Positions 1 through 12,111 of a stretch of 64,000 nt of DNA are shown piece by piece. The notes below the pieces were generated by a model, which was not told where the DNA came from, did not search any database, and saw only the letters and a list, made by a program, of their open reading frames with translations. The stretch is from positions 3,878,967 through 3,942,966 of the forward strand of contig NC_051091.1 in the NCBI RefSeq assembly GCF_901709675.1, written 5' to 3'. The stretch is from Syngnathus acus (taxonomy: Eukaryota; Chordata; Actinopteri; Syngnathiformes; Syngnathidae). Numbering within the stretch: position 1 is the first letter of the stretch; each line of letters starts with the position of its first letter. The translations under genes were made by a program, and so were the position numbers.

Positions 1-2698
1 TGAGCGCAAGCATAACAGCGCGACCATCTGCCTCCAGAGATGACATCACAGGGCCCCAGAGGGGGTCCGCCATTCGCACCACTAGAGAAGTGAATTTACA
101 CCAGAACATGCGCAAGAACACAGTCTTGAAATATTAATAACATCTGCCTAGTAACCAAATGCATGCTCTCTATGGGACACTCTCCATTTCTGAGTTGCAA
201 ACAGAAGTCAGCGATTCACTTTAGCGGCTTTAGGGAAGATGCATGCAAAAGTATTTGGCTGATTCATCGGACGTTAGCCATCATTTTATTTTATTTTTTA
301 CATTTTTGCCTGTTTGTAACATCGATTTCCAATGTGCAGTTCACATTTGCATTCAGTTGCATGTCATTGTATATAAATAGATTTCATTCACAGATAAACA
401 CACAATTACACGCTTGGATAATAAAAAGGTCTGTTGAAGCTTAAATATGTTAGTCACATTTTACTGAGGCTAAATCCCTTCTTTTGTGGCTAAATGTCAT
501 GCTAAAATGTCCCTAATCCATATAATCTGAACGATCAGATCAGTGTGGTGTGTATGATTGAAATGTATACACTTAAACGTAAATAAACAACACACATGCA
601 TTAGCATAATACTGTGCGGCATCCATTCAAAGAAATAACCAAAGCTTTTCACAACATTTTTGTATGTGTTGATTTCAAACAAAAAGGTCTTGTTAATAAA
701 AGGTCAGTCGCGTAAATTAAAATAAAAACAAATGGGGGTCACCTACCCCCAAGAAATACATTCAAAACTATTTAGCAATATATAACTTGAAATATGGATA
801 ATAGGAAAACATCAAATGAGTCAAAACTGTGACATGATGACTCAGCAAATGTGTGTGTTCATATGCCAAACAAACATTTTTTTTTCTCTTCACATATAAA
901 TATGAATAGACTTGGAAATTCCAAGTGTGTATTTTTATTCATCTTTAAATCAAGTCTAATAAAGTGGAGCTTCACAGAGAATTGCAAAACCTGGTGATAT
1001 ATATCAGTAACCCGATTCGTTTGTGCATGGAAATCTATTCTGCGGCACGATGCAATACATTCGATGCTTGATCTAATCCATCACAAAGTCATATCGCAAA
1101 GCTGGCTACCATAGTCCGCCATTTCATATTAGTCCAAGCCTTTAGCTTTTAAGCAGTAAATGCTTTACAAAAGGGCCGATTAGACCTGCTGGTCCTCAGT
1201 CACAAGTATAATAAAGAGCTTTTAAACACATTAGGGTGACACAGGCAAAAGAGGATTGTTTACATCTCCCTCCCCCCTCCTTCAACAAGCAATTCAGGCA
1301 GATGGAGCTTAAAAGCAGACCTTATGGGGCAGTCGAGTCCATCTAACAAGTAGCAGCATCTGCATATTGAGTGGTATCCATTTAAATGACTTGTGTTCAA
1401 ATATTGCTTCCTCACTGGCTCGAAGTGAAATATCATTTCCGACCATTTACTTTATTCTTTCGGCCTCATCGGCTCAGTTGAATTGCAGTATACGGCTAAA
1501 GTATACAGCGTTATATATAGATGAAATTGTCAACCCTGCACCAATAAGCGAAAGTGATGTCATATCATTTGGGGTATGCCCCTTAAAAAAAATGAAGCGT
1601 GTGAATCTGCATTGAGCCTTTTGGTAGATGGAGTGTCTGTCATCCATATGCATGAGACCTTGACACTCACGCTGGGTGTGTGACCTTGGACTCAATGGCT
1701 GAGAATGGGACCAGTGTGATATGTTGTGTCACGCCTTGATGCTGGCCCAAGGGGAAAATGGCTGTGCCTTGTGACTTGCACACCTAAACTGAAAAAAGTG
1801 CTGGAATGTGTATCCGCTTTCAAAACCTGTGATAATGAGGCCACTTTATTTTGAGACTTTGTTAACAGAGAGATAACGCTTTCCATGCTGTCAAATCATT
1901 TTTAAATGAACAATCGTTGACAAACAGATACTCGATATAATGTATTTTTCTCATTGGACTACAAGTGATAGATGTAAAGGTCTAAAAAAATTATATTTGA
2001 GAACATCTTTCAAAATGCAGTGTTCCTGTTCTCGCTCGCATTGTTTTGCCACAGACTCAAGGAGGTATTATTAATAACCCAATGAATCCCTTTTCAGTTC
2101 AGCTCAGCCCCTTTGACTTTGAAAGTGTAGCCTAAACTTCACACTTGTACCCAGGGAAACTGATGCAAGCATTGGGGGGAACATTCCATACAGGACACAA
2201 TTCAGTTTTCTATTCAAACCAAGAGCAATTGTTGGACAGATTGTTCTGGTGTTTTCTCTCAGGGCCCAATTAAAAAGTTTTCCTTTAGCCTGCAGCACAC
2301 TCACAGTGTGGATGTGTCGAATCACATTGCTGTCACACAGGCTTGAAGTTGTTGCTACTTTTAAGAAGCAAGATAGAAGTCTATTCCAACAATTCAAAGT
2401 GCTGCAGTCCCTCTCGAAGTAGAAACGTTGCCCTAATTTACAGCATCATACTTTATTCCTCACATAAAGTCAACTCGGGTCTGAATAGGTTAATTGCAAT
2501 TTACATTAGAAACACTTTGAAAGGCTCTTTGTGTGGTCTAAAATATTCCTCTGGGTTGCAGCAATACATCAGCAAAAGTATGTCGTCCTAGCAGGACAAT
2601 TTAAGGTCATTTGAAAGGTTTTCTTCCAAGTGAAGTCACAATAAATTGACTGTGTTCGGTTGTATTATAATGTTTATCTAGCAGTTCTCTACACAAGC
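1..2698. other. Intergenic region upstream of setmar
   Basis: I see no credible coding exon, RNA gene or recognisable mobile element here. The open frames are short, lack splice partners and show no family signature. The sequence is AT-rich and of low complexity in places. Non-coding conserved elements could be present, but they cannot be told apart without alignment to other fish. Confidence 0.5.
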
Positions 2699-2712
2699 CT
2701 GCCCTCTGCTGG
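2699..2712 (-). promoter_or_regulatory. CTCF-like motif, perfect core match
   Basis: The minus strand reads CCAGCAGAGGGCAG. This fits the CTCF core consensus CCASYAGRKGGCRS at all 14 positions. It lies about 250 bp upstream of the setmar start. Occupancy is inferred from the motif only. Confidence 0.55.
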
Positions 2713-2921
2713 ATTAAAGTTATTACTACAAAACATTAATGTGAAAAAATAAATCGGATGAGATACTCGGAGTAGTGACGTAAATGGCCGTAATGCTGTA
2801 ATTACTGTATTTATTAATTTTAACAACAACACGCGACAAATTTCCATTGTTTCAGAGCAAAACTTAAAATAATGTAATGTTTCCAGTAAGCCGCTAGGAG
2901 ACGCTCGTTTGCTATGAAAGA

Positions 2922-2958
2922 ACCGGAAATAGCTTCTTTGTCACATGTTGCCGGAAAT
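2922..2958 (+). promoter_or_regulatory. Paired ETS/GABP-type sites in the setmar promoter
   Basis: ACCGGAAAT (2922-2930) and GCCGGAAAT (2950-2958) are two copies of the ETS-family GGAA core in the same orientation, 28 bp apart. No TATA box is visible, which fits a housekeeping promoter. The second copy overlaps the candidate ATG at 2957, so transcription may begin so close that a later ATG (2993) is used. Confidence 0.45.
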
Positions 2959-4071
2959 GAGTAAACTTGTAAACAAAGTACCCACCAGAGCAATGAATGA
3001 TTCTGATGTTGACTTGAGCAACGGTCTTGAGGATATTATAATTTCATTCAAACCGGATTCAACGGTGCATACTTTTCCTGTCTTCCAGGTAATGTTGTAA
3101 TCAGGTTTAACTTGAATTTAATTGCCATTTCGTTTTCAACGGGGTTTTGTTTCTACGGCGGGGGACGTAAAACGAACCTGGACATAAATCAGAGCATGTC
3201 ATTAACCACTATGTGTATTAAATGACTTCAATTCTTTGTTATTCCTCATAACAACAGAATTTTAAAAGTTTCTTTTATTTTTTAGTACTCTCCCGTCAAC
3301 GTTCAAGGACCAGGATGCCCTGTTGACCCCAGTGAAGTCACACTTACTGGATGCTCCTGTCTTTCACACTCATGCATCCGTGAGAGCTGCTGCTGCCTGC
3401 AGACCCACGGGCAAGCCTACACCAGCCATGGCTCCTTGTTGAGCATCAATTTATCGGGTGCTGCTCGCGCCATCCCGGTGTTTGAGTGTAATGCCCTTTG
3501 CTCCTGCAGTGACACCTGTTTGAACAGAGTAGTGCAGCGAGGGCTGAGACTACGTTTACAGGTGTTCTCCACTAGCAGCAGGGGCTGGGCTGTGCGGACA
3601 CTTCAGAGGATCCCGCGTGGGACGTTTGTATGCGAGTATGCAGGGGAGGTCATCGGCTTTGAGGAAGCACGAAGAAGGCAACTTGCGCAGACATTTGAGG
3701 ATAATAATTACATCATTGCTGTAAGGGAGCATGCGGGCTCAGGCTCCATCACGGAGACGTTTGTAGACCCGGCCATTGTGGGAAACATTGGTCGCTTTTT
3801 AAACCACTCCTGTTTACCCAACTTGTTCATGGTGCCGGTCCGTGCACACTCTTCGGTGCCCAGTTTGGCACTGTTTGCTGGCCGGGATATTGAGGTTGAA
3901 GAGGAGCTAACGTTCGACTACTCAGGAGGCTATGGAAACCAAACACCTGGACCGGTGCAACAAACTGGCACTGCCGTTCAGGCCAGCAGGACGCTCCAGA
4001 GGAAAGCTTGTCACTGTGGTGCCAACAACTGTGCAAAGTTCCTGCCTCTGGATTTAGCCGTTTTAAACTAA
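2957..4071 (+). CDS. setmar: Histone-lysine N-methyltransferase SETMAR-like (SET domain only)
   Basis: A SET-domain lysine methyltransferase of the SETMAR/Metnase family, acting on histone H3 in the nucleus. Two exons, 2957-3088 and 3286-4071, join in phase 0 to give 305 aa. The start of exon 2 supplies the Cys-rich pre-SET region. The SET core follows with an EYAGEV motif, then NHSC at about residues 217-220 (the S-adenosylmethionine/catalytic knot) and a DYSGGY motif. A post-SET CxCx4C cluster lies near residues 286-293, shortly before the stop. In-frame ATGs at 2945, 2957 and 2993 are all possible starts; 2957 is a compromise. There is no mariner transposase domain: the Hsmar1 fusion is known only in anthropoid primates, so this is the ancestral form. 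The next gene downstream is itpr1, as in human apart from the missing sumf1. Confidence 0.93.
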
Positions 4072-4251
4072 CCTAAATTGAATGTTTCCTCACATGAAGT
4101 TGCATTGTTAGTAGCCTGTGTGGTTGAGCCACTAAGATCTCCAGACTCTTCTAGCATGATTATTTGCTGTTTGGTCTGGGAATGTGGAGGGAACTCCTTG
4201 ACATGTCCCTTCTTGCTTTTTCAGGCATCAGCGAATGCCTGCTCTGTGCAG

Positions 4252-4257
4252 AATAAA
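4252..4257 (+). terminator. Polyadenylation signal of setmar
   Basis: AATAAA lies 181 bases after the setmar stop codon, giving a short 3'UTR. It is the first canonical signal downstream of the gene. Confidence 0.6.
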
Positions 4258-7200
4258 GTCATCATGTCCCAGCACAAAATATCTTGTTTCCCCTCCAACC
4301 CTGCACGCATTTGTCAAGAGCAGGCTGACACTGGCACTTGCTGAATAGGTGTCATTTCATGTCTCAGCCAGGAAATAATTGGTCATTCCATAAAGCAAAA
4401 CCTCGAGCGGTAACAAATGTCGCCATATGCATCGTGTCATCCTCAACCATCTCTTTTTTTTTTAGGTTTTCGCAGCTTCTCATCGCTCTTGGACCTCAAG
4501 AGAGGTGGGACCAATTAAAACAGACCTGGGGGGTATTTTGATTTAGAAACAAGTTTTATTCCCCAGTCAAAGGAGGAGGAGGAGTGGCCCACTTTAGTAT
4601 GACTACTTCTGAAATCAGGCCCTCCACTCAATGTGGCCCATTTTCCAGCTCGCTTTCATCTTATTAATATCAACATCTGGGTTAATTAGAATGTCTTTCA
4701 TGCAGAAATGGGATCACTGCTCCAGCCACACCGCGCCTGGGAGACGTGCAAATGTAGGAGTGGACAAGCAGCCAGGCTGATTTCAACTTGATATTTTCCA
4801 TCTATTAAGCATATTCAATGGTGTTGTGTCAAATTTGTCTTTTCTTCTTGCAACGACTCGCAAACCTGGTTTTGGTGGACTTTCTGTGTGGTCAGCTCCG
4901 TCAAATACTTTGGTCTCCTTGTGTATGTATGCATGTATATTCCGCTGTTCTTCGTGGAATCTATGAAGCTTATAAGAACAACTTCAGTTGTATGACTCAT
5001 TTTTGCGTGAGTCCCTCGAATCTCCATGGAGACGGAACGTGTGTACAGGTGGCGATTGGTCAGTGCTGGTTGTGTCTTGTGTGCACAAAGACTGTTGGCA
5101 AATCTTGTCTGTTGACAGCAGCCAGGCTTCAAAGAAATAGGTCTTTTCCGGGGGCAGTCACCTAGCAACCGCCTGTTAATCATATTAACTGAGCTGCACA
5201 CGCGGCTGCAGGAAATAGTCAGATCCTTCATATTGTCATTGGCAGGTGTGGAATCCAAGTAAAAGCCATGCCGCCGTCTAACGACGACAACGATGTCAAG
5301 TGAAAGTGAGGCCCTCCTTTGTGGCTGATCCTGACAGATTACCAGCGATGAAATCTACTTCGGGAAAATTCTGAAGGTTAGATAAGCAGCACTAGCCCAC
5401 TGCCTTGTCTGATGTTATTCTTCTGTCGTGCTAACAGGGGAGCGCAAGAGTTGGATGACAGCAAAGCCTTTCTCCTGCAAATCAAACACCTGGCGGCTAA
5501 TTTACCTGAGTGCATATTTGGTTTGCCCCCCCTGATTATGCCGTAACCAAGGGGACGTGATCAAGTGGTCCTCGGCCCAGTGCGCATAATGAAGAGGCCC
5601 GCTACTTTTAAAGCCGGCAACAATTGTCAAATTGACATGATCACATTTTAGTACGCAGCAAGGCTAAAATCCATCATGATGATTTAAAAGCATTAAAAAA
5701 AATTGTTTTCCTACACTGCAAGACTCAGAGGCCGAGTTGCAATATTATAATATAATCCTTCCGATGGGAATATGCAGGCCAATACACCAGCATAATTGTG
5801 TTTTATTTTTAGTGAGGACATTGCAACATTCATTTAGGGTGCCGCTGTGCTGTCCTATACAATTTTTGAGTCTCAGCGTCCACATAAACACGCCGTGCTT
5901 TACTTTGGGAGTGAAATGCAACTCTGATAAATCTGCTGCCAGCCACTTGTTCATGTGCGAGCACTGCGATCAGGTGGGATTAACCTTTTTAAGTCGGGAC
6001 TCCGGGACTCACTGGACCAGCGGAGACGTGATGTAATTCACAGTTACTGGATGTCACCAGCGTGGCAGACAGAGAGGAGATAATGGACTTGTTTTGTGTC
6101 ACTTTCTCGAGATGCAACATGGAGCGTTTTCACTTTGCATTCATTCACACCGTCTCATTCTGTCCTGCAATGACGTATGCTTCACGTTCTGTCGTGAACT
6201 TGAGAAAACCTGGATTTTGTGCTCTCAGCTCAACAACCAGAGGAGACGATGGAGACTTCAAAATGCAAGAAGTCCTGTTTTGCTTCATGCTTCTATAGAA
6301 AAATGCCTGACATGAGTATTACCATTCTACTTTTTGTTCAGAATGATAAAATAAGACATGGTTGTGGGTTTTTTCAGTGGTGCTGCCTGTGACTTTAGTG
6401 GGTCACTGTCCCAGATTAAGAATAGCAGTCACACGGTTTACAGTCTTACCAGGCCAAAGTGAGTTTTGCAAGATTTTGCCAGATTCGCACTTTTAACCAA
6501 GGTTCATTTGCTACCTTGGTCAAAACAAACCTGAGACACATGCAGACAAGAAGACTGCCAAGCACTGTGCCCACTCAAGGCTGCCCGGGGAAGGCCGGAC
6601 GTGCATAGGAGGATATTCTGTACTGCGTGCAGAACAGGGTTGAAACTCCCAAAGCTGTACACCCACACTCATGCTTGAGTCTTTTTTTAGTATCCCCTTG
6701 TCTCGTGTGAGTTTCTTGCATGCAGAGAGATGCTCTAGTGCAGAAGGAAAAAAAACATAAGATGTGTTGGAAAATAACTAGTATAGACGTGCTGCCTCTC
6801 ACCGAACCTGCGACCTTCTCCGCATCCTACTTAAAGACTCGGTCTGCCTCTTTGAATATCAAAACACAGATGGAAAATAATATATACTGTACAGTCACAA
6901 TTATGAAACATAGAAGCAGTTTTTTGAAACACTTTAGTTCCCATCTGTAGTTAGAGATGGGCAGTCTTCTGTACACGGTATCCATGACAACTGAGGACTC
7001 AGTAATCCATAGTCAACATTACTTAGTGTCAAATGTGGCCCAAGCCTGGAAATACTTGTATTGACAGATGGCTTATTACCTCCGATATCGCAAAGTCATG
7101 AAACTGACGACGCTTTTGAATGTGAATGATGCACTCATCGTGACCGAAGACATCGTCACGCTTGAGTTTGCAGTGACAGTTTGCAGTTTGTGCTTTTATA

Positions 7201-8000
7201 GTTTTATTCCACTTCTTATGTGTCAGGTAAGGAGATTGGATAAGCATTTAACTTGCAAAACAAGGAAGTGAAATCATTGTTTGTTTTGAACTTATATGTG
7301 TAAAATATTAATTTCAAGAATGTTTTTCGGAACTGTCCGAGATGTTTTCACCTTCACCCACTCACTACTTATGAGTCGATCGTCCGCTGTGACTCTGAAG
7401 AGAGGAGCGTGCCCCAGTTACAGCAAAGAGGGTCAGCTGCAAATAAACCAGATCACTCAAAATTGAGGCTATTATTTTAGTAGCTTTACTTGCCTGCTGA
7501 AAATAATCCAAATGGTATTTACAAAAAAACATGAAAAGAAGAAGAAAAAGAAGACGGCAGGGAGTGTTTTTGATTGCCCAGACAAAATGCCTTGAATTCA
7601 CTCACGCTCTTTCATTGGTTGACATGCACAGCTTGAGCCTCCTTTACAAAACGTGACCTTTGTTTCTGTTTCTGACATTAGACAATTTCCTCCACTGAGA
7701 TCTGATCACCGCTCTGTGGCCCGTTTTAGGCCTACTGTTGAATTTGAATGTGGTCAACATAGACTACTGTTCTATTCTATTCTATTCTATTCTATTCTAT
7801 TCTATTCTATTCTGTTCAAGAAGGCAACAATTCCTAAATGTATTTGTGTCGCTTGGATTAATGGCACAGATGCTCTTTTGACGCTAAAAAAGGAATTGTT
7901 GCGTCGGATGAATTTTATTTTGAACGAAATTGTTCACCACACCTCGATTCTTATCAAGATACCAGAAATGGACTTCAGTCGTAGCAATGTCGCTTTAATG
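4258..8000. other. Intergenic region between setmar and itpr1
   Basis: No coding exon is recognised. In mammals sumf1 lies between these two genes. I looked for its formylglycine-generating enzyme signature on both strands and found nothing. Apart from a pentanucleotide repeat near the end, the interval holds no element I can name. Confidence 0.55.
7769..7813 (+). repeat. (TTCTA)n pentanucleotide microsatellite
   Basis: About nine tandem TTCTA units with a single interruption near the 3' end. It lies about 220 bp upstream of the itpr1 TATA box. Confidence 0.95.
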
Positions 8001-8001
8001 A

Positions 8002-8055
8002 ACGACATTTCCCATAATTCCGCGCTTTGGTATAAATAAGCAGGAAAGGGGCGGG
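8002..8055 (+). promoter_or_regulatory. Predicted itpr1 core promoter
   Basis: Three elements lie in order. A stretch at 8002-8021 resembles the ZNF143/STAF site (ACTACAATTCCCA-type, about three mismatches as I recall the consensus). A TATA box, TATAAATA, is at 8031-8038. A GC box, GGGGCGGG, is at 8048-8055. Transcription would begin near 8060 and feed the non-coding first exon whose donor is at 8262. This is inferred from motif spacing only. Confidence 0.55.
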
Positions 8056-8059
8056 CCAC

Positions 8060-8261
8060 CAGTGACATGTGGAGGAGTGGAAGCCGATTGTGACTGAACG
8101 TTCGTTCAGCTGTCAGAAGAACGCCGTTCACTCTCTCCCTACCTGCACTTTCACCACCATGGGGACTTAACCGAGGATAGCACGGTGGAATTGATCCTGC
8201 GCTGACCCAATTAGTGTCCGTTCCTTTCGCTGCTTTGCTGCCTTAACTTAATTTGGACCAG
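8060..8261 (+). other. itpr1: itpr1 non-coding first exon (5'UTR)
   Basis: The exon has no in-frame ATG for the protein and ends at a clean GTAATG donor (8262). The 5' boundary is estimated from the TATA box. The second exon begins at 8855 after a TTTTCAG acceptor and contributes 22 more UTR bases before the ATG at 8877. A short upstream ATG at about 8159 is followed at once by a stop (ATG GGG ACT TAA), a minimal upstream ORF that could damp translation. Confidence 0.5.
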
Positions 8262-8876
8262 GTAATGATGTCCTTTTTCATTGTAATGTTTGAGCATCCT
8301 TGTACAGGAAGAAACCCACGCGCTAATTTTCATCTCCGGCAAAGCTGTTTATTTTTATTTTGTATTTTGAGAGCTATTGCCTTGGAGCACCGATAGTCAT
8401 AAAGTACATCGTGTTACTATGGAAAATCTAGAAGTGTGCATCATGAATATGAGACTTTGATCCGTGTCACTTTCTGTTTACTGTCGATGGCTGTTATTGG
8501 TGTAAATATGTCTGCTTTAATAATCAGTGCATTACAAACGACAAAATAGATCGAATTAATATGCCTGGAGTGAGGCATGTTTAGGCAAAGTCGTCAAAAG
8601 GCTGCTTTCATTTGAGTGGGAAAACACCATCCGATTATTTTTCATTGCTTCTCCCTGCCATTCTCAAGTTTGACTTGTACAGGACCATATTCATCTTCCA
8701 GACAGATGACTCATTAACATTGAAAGGTGCCATTCATAGTCAAACAATGAACATGTCCTTAGAGACACTCCCACAGTATCTGTACAAGTGACAAAATATT
8801 CTTCCATACTACAACATTTAATTGTGGTGATCAACTTTTGGTGCTACTTTTCAGGTGCCGTTAAGCGTGAGGAGCC

Positions 8877-11800
8877 ATGTCGGACAAGATGTCCAGTTTC
8901 CTCCATATAGGGGATATTTGTTCCCTATATGCAGAGGGCTCCACCAGTGGATTTATCAGCACCTTGGGGTAAGTCTGTATGTTAACATTCAAGACTCATA
9001 ACAAAGGTTAGCAAGTTAGCATTGCTCTCTAGTGTACTGTGCTTTTCTACATGGCAACATTGTTCTCCTTATGCCTTCAAGACATATATGCATACTTATT
9101 GTTCTTTTATAGAACATAAAATAAGGCAAACTGTGTATCATTACATCTGTGTCCAATTTATAAGATTTCAAATTTGGCAGAAATGGAAAATGGTCTGCAA
9201 TGTTTGGCACACCATATTTTATTCTTGTTGTTCCTGGATTTGAAGATGCCTTATTTATTGTTGATTCATGTCAAGGCCATTTGTCCTCTCCCAAGGTCAA
9301 AACATGTGTGGCATCGCTTTTCTTCATCTTCCAAGTGTTTGCCGCTCACTCCTTCTTGCTGTTCAAAAACATGCGTTTCCATAGTTCAGTTCTGTGCAAT
9401 CTTTGAGAAGACTGCCATTTTTTCTTGTTGTTGTTAATGTTTGCATCTGGCACAGTTATGCTTTGGTTTCCCCGTTGAGTGGAGGATGTGACTGAAATAG
9501 GTTAATTATATGAGGTCAGGTGTTGCTTTCAATGCCGCGGTGCGATGAGAGAAATAGCTGGAGCTTCATGAACCACTGCTGCCACCCATCAGTCTCTGTC
9601 ATATTATAATTCAGAGACTAACCTTTATGAGCTCTTCAAAATGAGAAGGAGCAGTCAACGACGAATGCAGTTAAAACACTTGCAAGTAAACATTTGACAT
9701 TTGTTCCCTCAAGCTTCTGTACTTGAACCTCTTATTCACTCAGACTGCATTTATTAATAGAAGGCACTCTAAAGGAGGCCATTCTTTTATCAGCAAAACT
9801 TGAGGGAAGCACGGTAATTGATTAGTTGACGGTAGCACAGAAAATTCGACTGCTGGAGATGTAGTCTGTACAATTGGCTTTTGAAATTACAGTTAGTGTT
9901 TTTTTTTTATATTTCTATAGTGTGTTCAATTGATTCATTTTGTTTTCATAGGCTTGTGGATGACCGCTGTGTGGTTCAACCTGACACAGGCGACCTCAAC
10001 AACCCACCCAAGAAATTCAGAGGTAAGGTTTTGCAGGCCCATCAAACACTTTCTTTAAGTCTGAAGTTTAGAATTATTATTTTTTTGCTTCATTCTGAGT
10101 GGAACATGGGCAAAAAAAACGATTGTTCAGCCTCCCAGGGTATTTATAAAGTCCTTTTGCTCAGATTTACTCGGTAAACTGAGGGCACTCATTAGGTGCC
10201 GTTTGATTTGACTATGAATAAATCCATATTATGCAAGTAAAACAATCATGAACACAAAATGTTTATTTTGTTATTTATTTCATGCACACAAAGAACTTAT
10301 ACTAATGCAATTTTGTCATGTTATGCCCTCTGTCCCCAGATTGCCTTTTCAAATTGTGTCCAATGAACAGATACTCAGCACAGAAACAATTCTGGAAAGC
10401 AGCAAAACCTGGAGGCAACAGCACCACCGACACTGTTCTCCTCACCAAACTACACGTAAGGCCCCTCCTCACCATCTTCTCTCATTGCCACAAGTAGTTG
10501 AAGAATTGTTTCTCTTCTTGTACAAAATGCATGATGAATCGTTCACTTTGATGCAGCACGCGGCTGACTTGGAAAAGAAGCAGAATGAGTCTGAGAATCG
10601 CAAGTTGCTCGGATCAGTCATACAGTATGGAAATGTCATTCAGGTACGCTCGACAACCTGAGATAATGCCCAAAGTCGTGTTTTCACCGTCTGCTTTGTG
10701 CCGTTGATGGTATTTACAGTCATTTGTAACCAGAGAACGTTTTTTTTTACTCCAAAGCTGCTGCATTTGAAAAGCAATAAGTACCTGACAGTGAACAAGC
10801 GTCTACCTGCACTGCTGGAAAAGAATGCCATGAGGGTGACACTGGACTCGGCGGGAAATGAGGGATCCTGGTTCTATATTCAGCCTTTCTACAAATTGCG
10901 CTCCCTGGGAGACAGTGTGAGTAGACTGGGGGTCTGGGACTCACTTAATTAATGGCTGATTACATCTTTCTCGTGTCACTTGCAGCCAAGAGATACTACA
11001 AATAGATATTAAGTCGATCTCTAAATGTGCGTTGGTGTATCATTATTTTGAGGCTCGTTAGGTCATAAAATATTCAAAAAGATAGAAATAAACATAGTCG
11101 CTGCTGCAAAAAGTCTCAACAGCTCCCTCTAGTGTTCATTTTACATACCCAGGTCTGTGAAACTATTTTACCATGTATTTTACCATGGATGTTGCACGAA
11201 AATATTTTTGGAGCAGCCAAAGATTTGACTGAATGGAAAAAAAAACCTTTCCAGTACACCTTAGCAAAAAGCAGTGGCCTTCTCTTTGACTATTGATACT
11301 GCAACAAACTGCAGAATTTGATATAATATTGCAGAAGTATGGTCTAATTTTGTACACAATTTCTCTACTGCACTCCCGAAGGTGGTGATTGGAGATAAAG
11401 TTGTCCTTAACCCCGTGAACGCTGGACAGCCTCTACACGCCAGCAGTCACCAGCTCGTCGATAACCCGGGATGCAATGAGGTACCATGTTATTTACAATG
11501 TCTATTCCATATACGGCCATGATTATACTCGCGTGCTAATACATTTTGATTGTCGGCATTTAATGTGTATGTTTCCGTCTTCTCTTTCATCTAGGTTAAT
11601 TCTGTGAATTGCAACACAAGTTGGAAAGTTGTTTTATTCATGAAATGGAGTGACAACAAGGAAACCATCCTGAAAGGGGTTGGTACATTGCTGTTTACTT
11701 TTTGTCAAATATATGGCAGCGCTCACCCCCTCTAAAATACATTTGCAACGGCAGGGAGATGTTGTTCGCTTGTTCCACGCAGAGCAAGAAAAGTTCCTCA

Positions 11801-12111
11801 CGTGTGACGACCACCTAAAAAAGCAATACGTGTTCCTGAGAACAACAGGCCGCCAGTCTGCCACATCGGCCACCAGCAGCAAGGCACTCTGGGAAGTCGA
11901 AGTTAGTATCTTTTTTTGCAAGCTAATCCTGAAGAAAGAAACGTATTGTTGTTGACTTTGGTTTTGGATAGCAAAGCAATGGAAAAGTCTTGTGATTATA
12001 TTTTGATCTTGGCAGGTGGTCCACCATGACCCGTGTCGGGGAGGTGCGGGATACTGGAACAGCCTGTTCAGGTTTAAACATTTGGCAACTGGTTGCTATT
12101 TGGCTGCAGAG
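8877..12111 (+). CDS. itpr1: itpr1 coding exons 2-10: suppressor domain and first part of IP3-binding core
   Basis: Exons at 8877-8968, 9952-10022, 10340-10455, 10557-10643, 10758-10916, 11382-11480, 11595-11678, 11755-11901 and 12016-12111 code residues 1-317. The start is fixed by MSDKMSSF, the family N-terminus. Residues 1 to about 225 form the suppressor domain that lowers IP3 affinity and transmits binding to the pore. The binding-core residues R241, R265 and R269 (in TTGRQSA) sit at exactly the mammalian numbers, so there is no insertion or deletion upstream of them. All introns are GT-AG and several are under 100 bp. Confidence 0.95.

Noticed and set aside
3436-4071. Mariner transposase fused to the SET gene
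   Set aside because: The reading frame stops right after the post-SET motif and no transposase-like sequence follows; the fusion is primate-specific.
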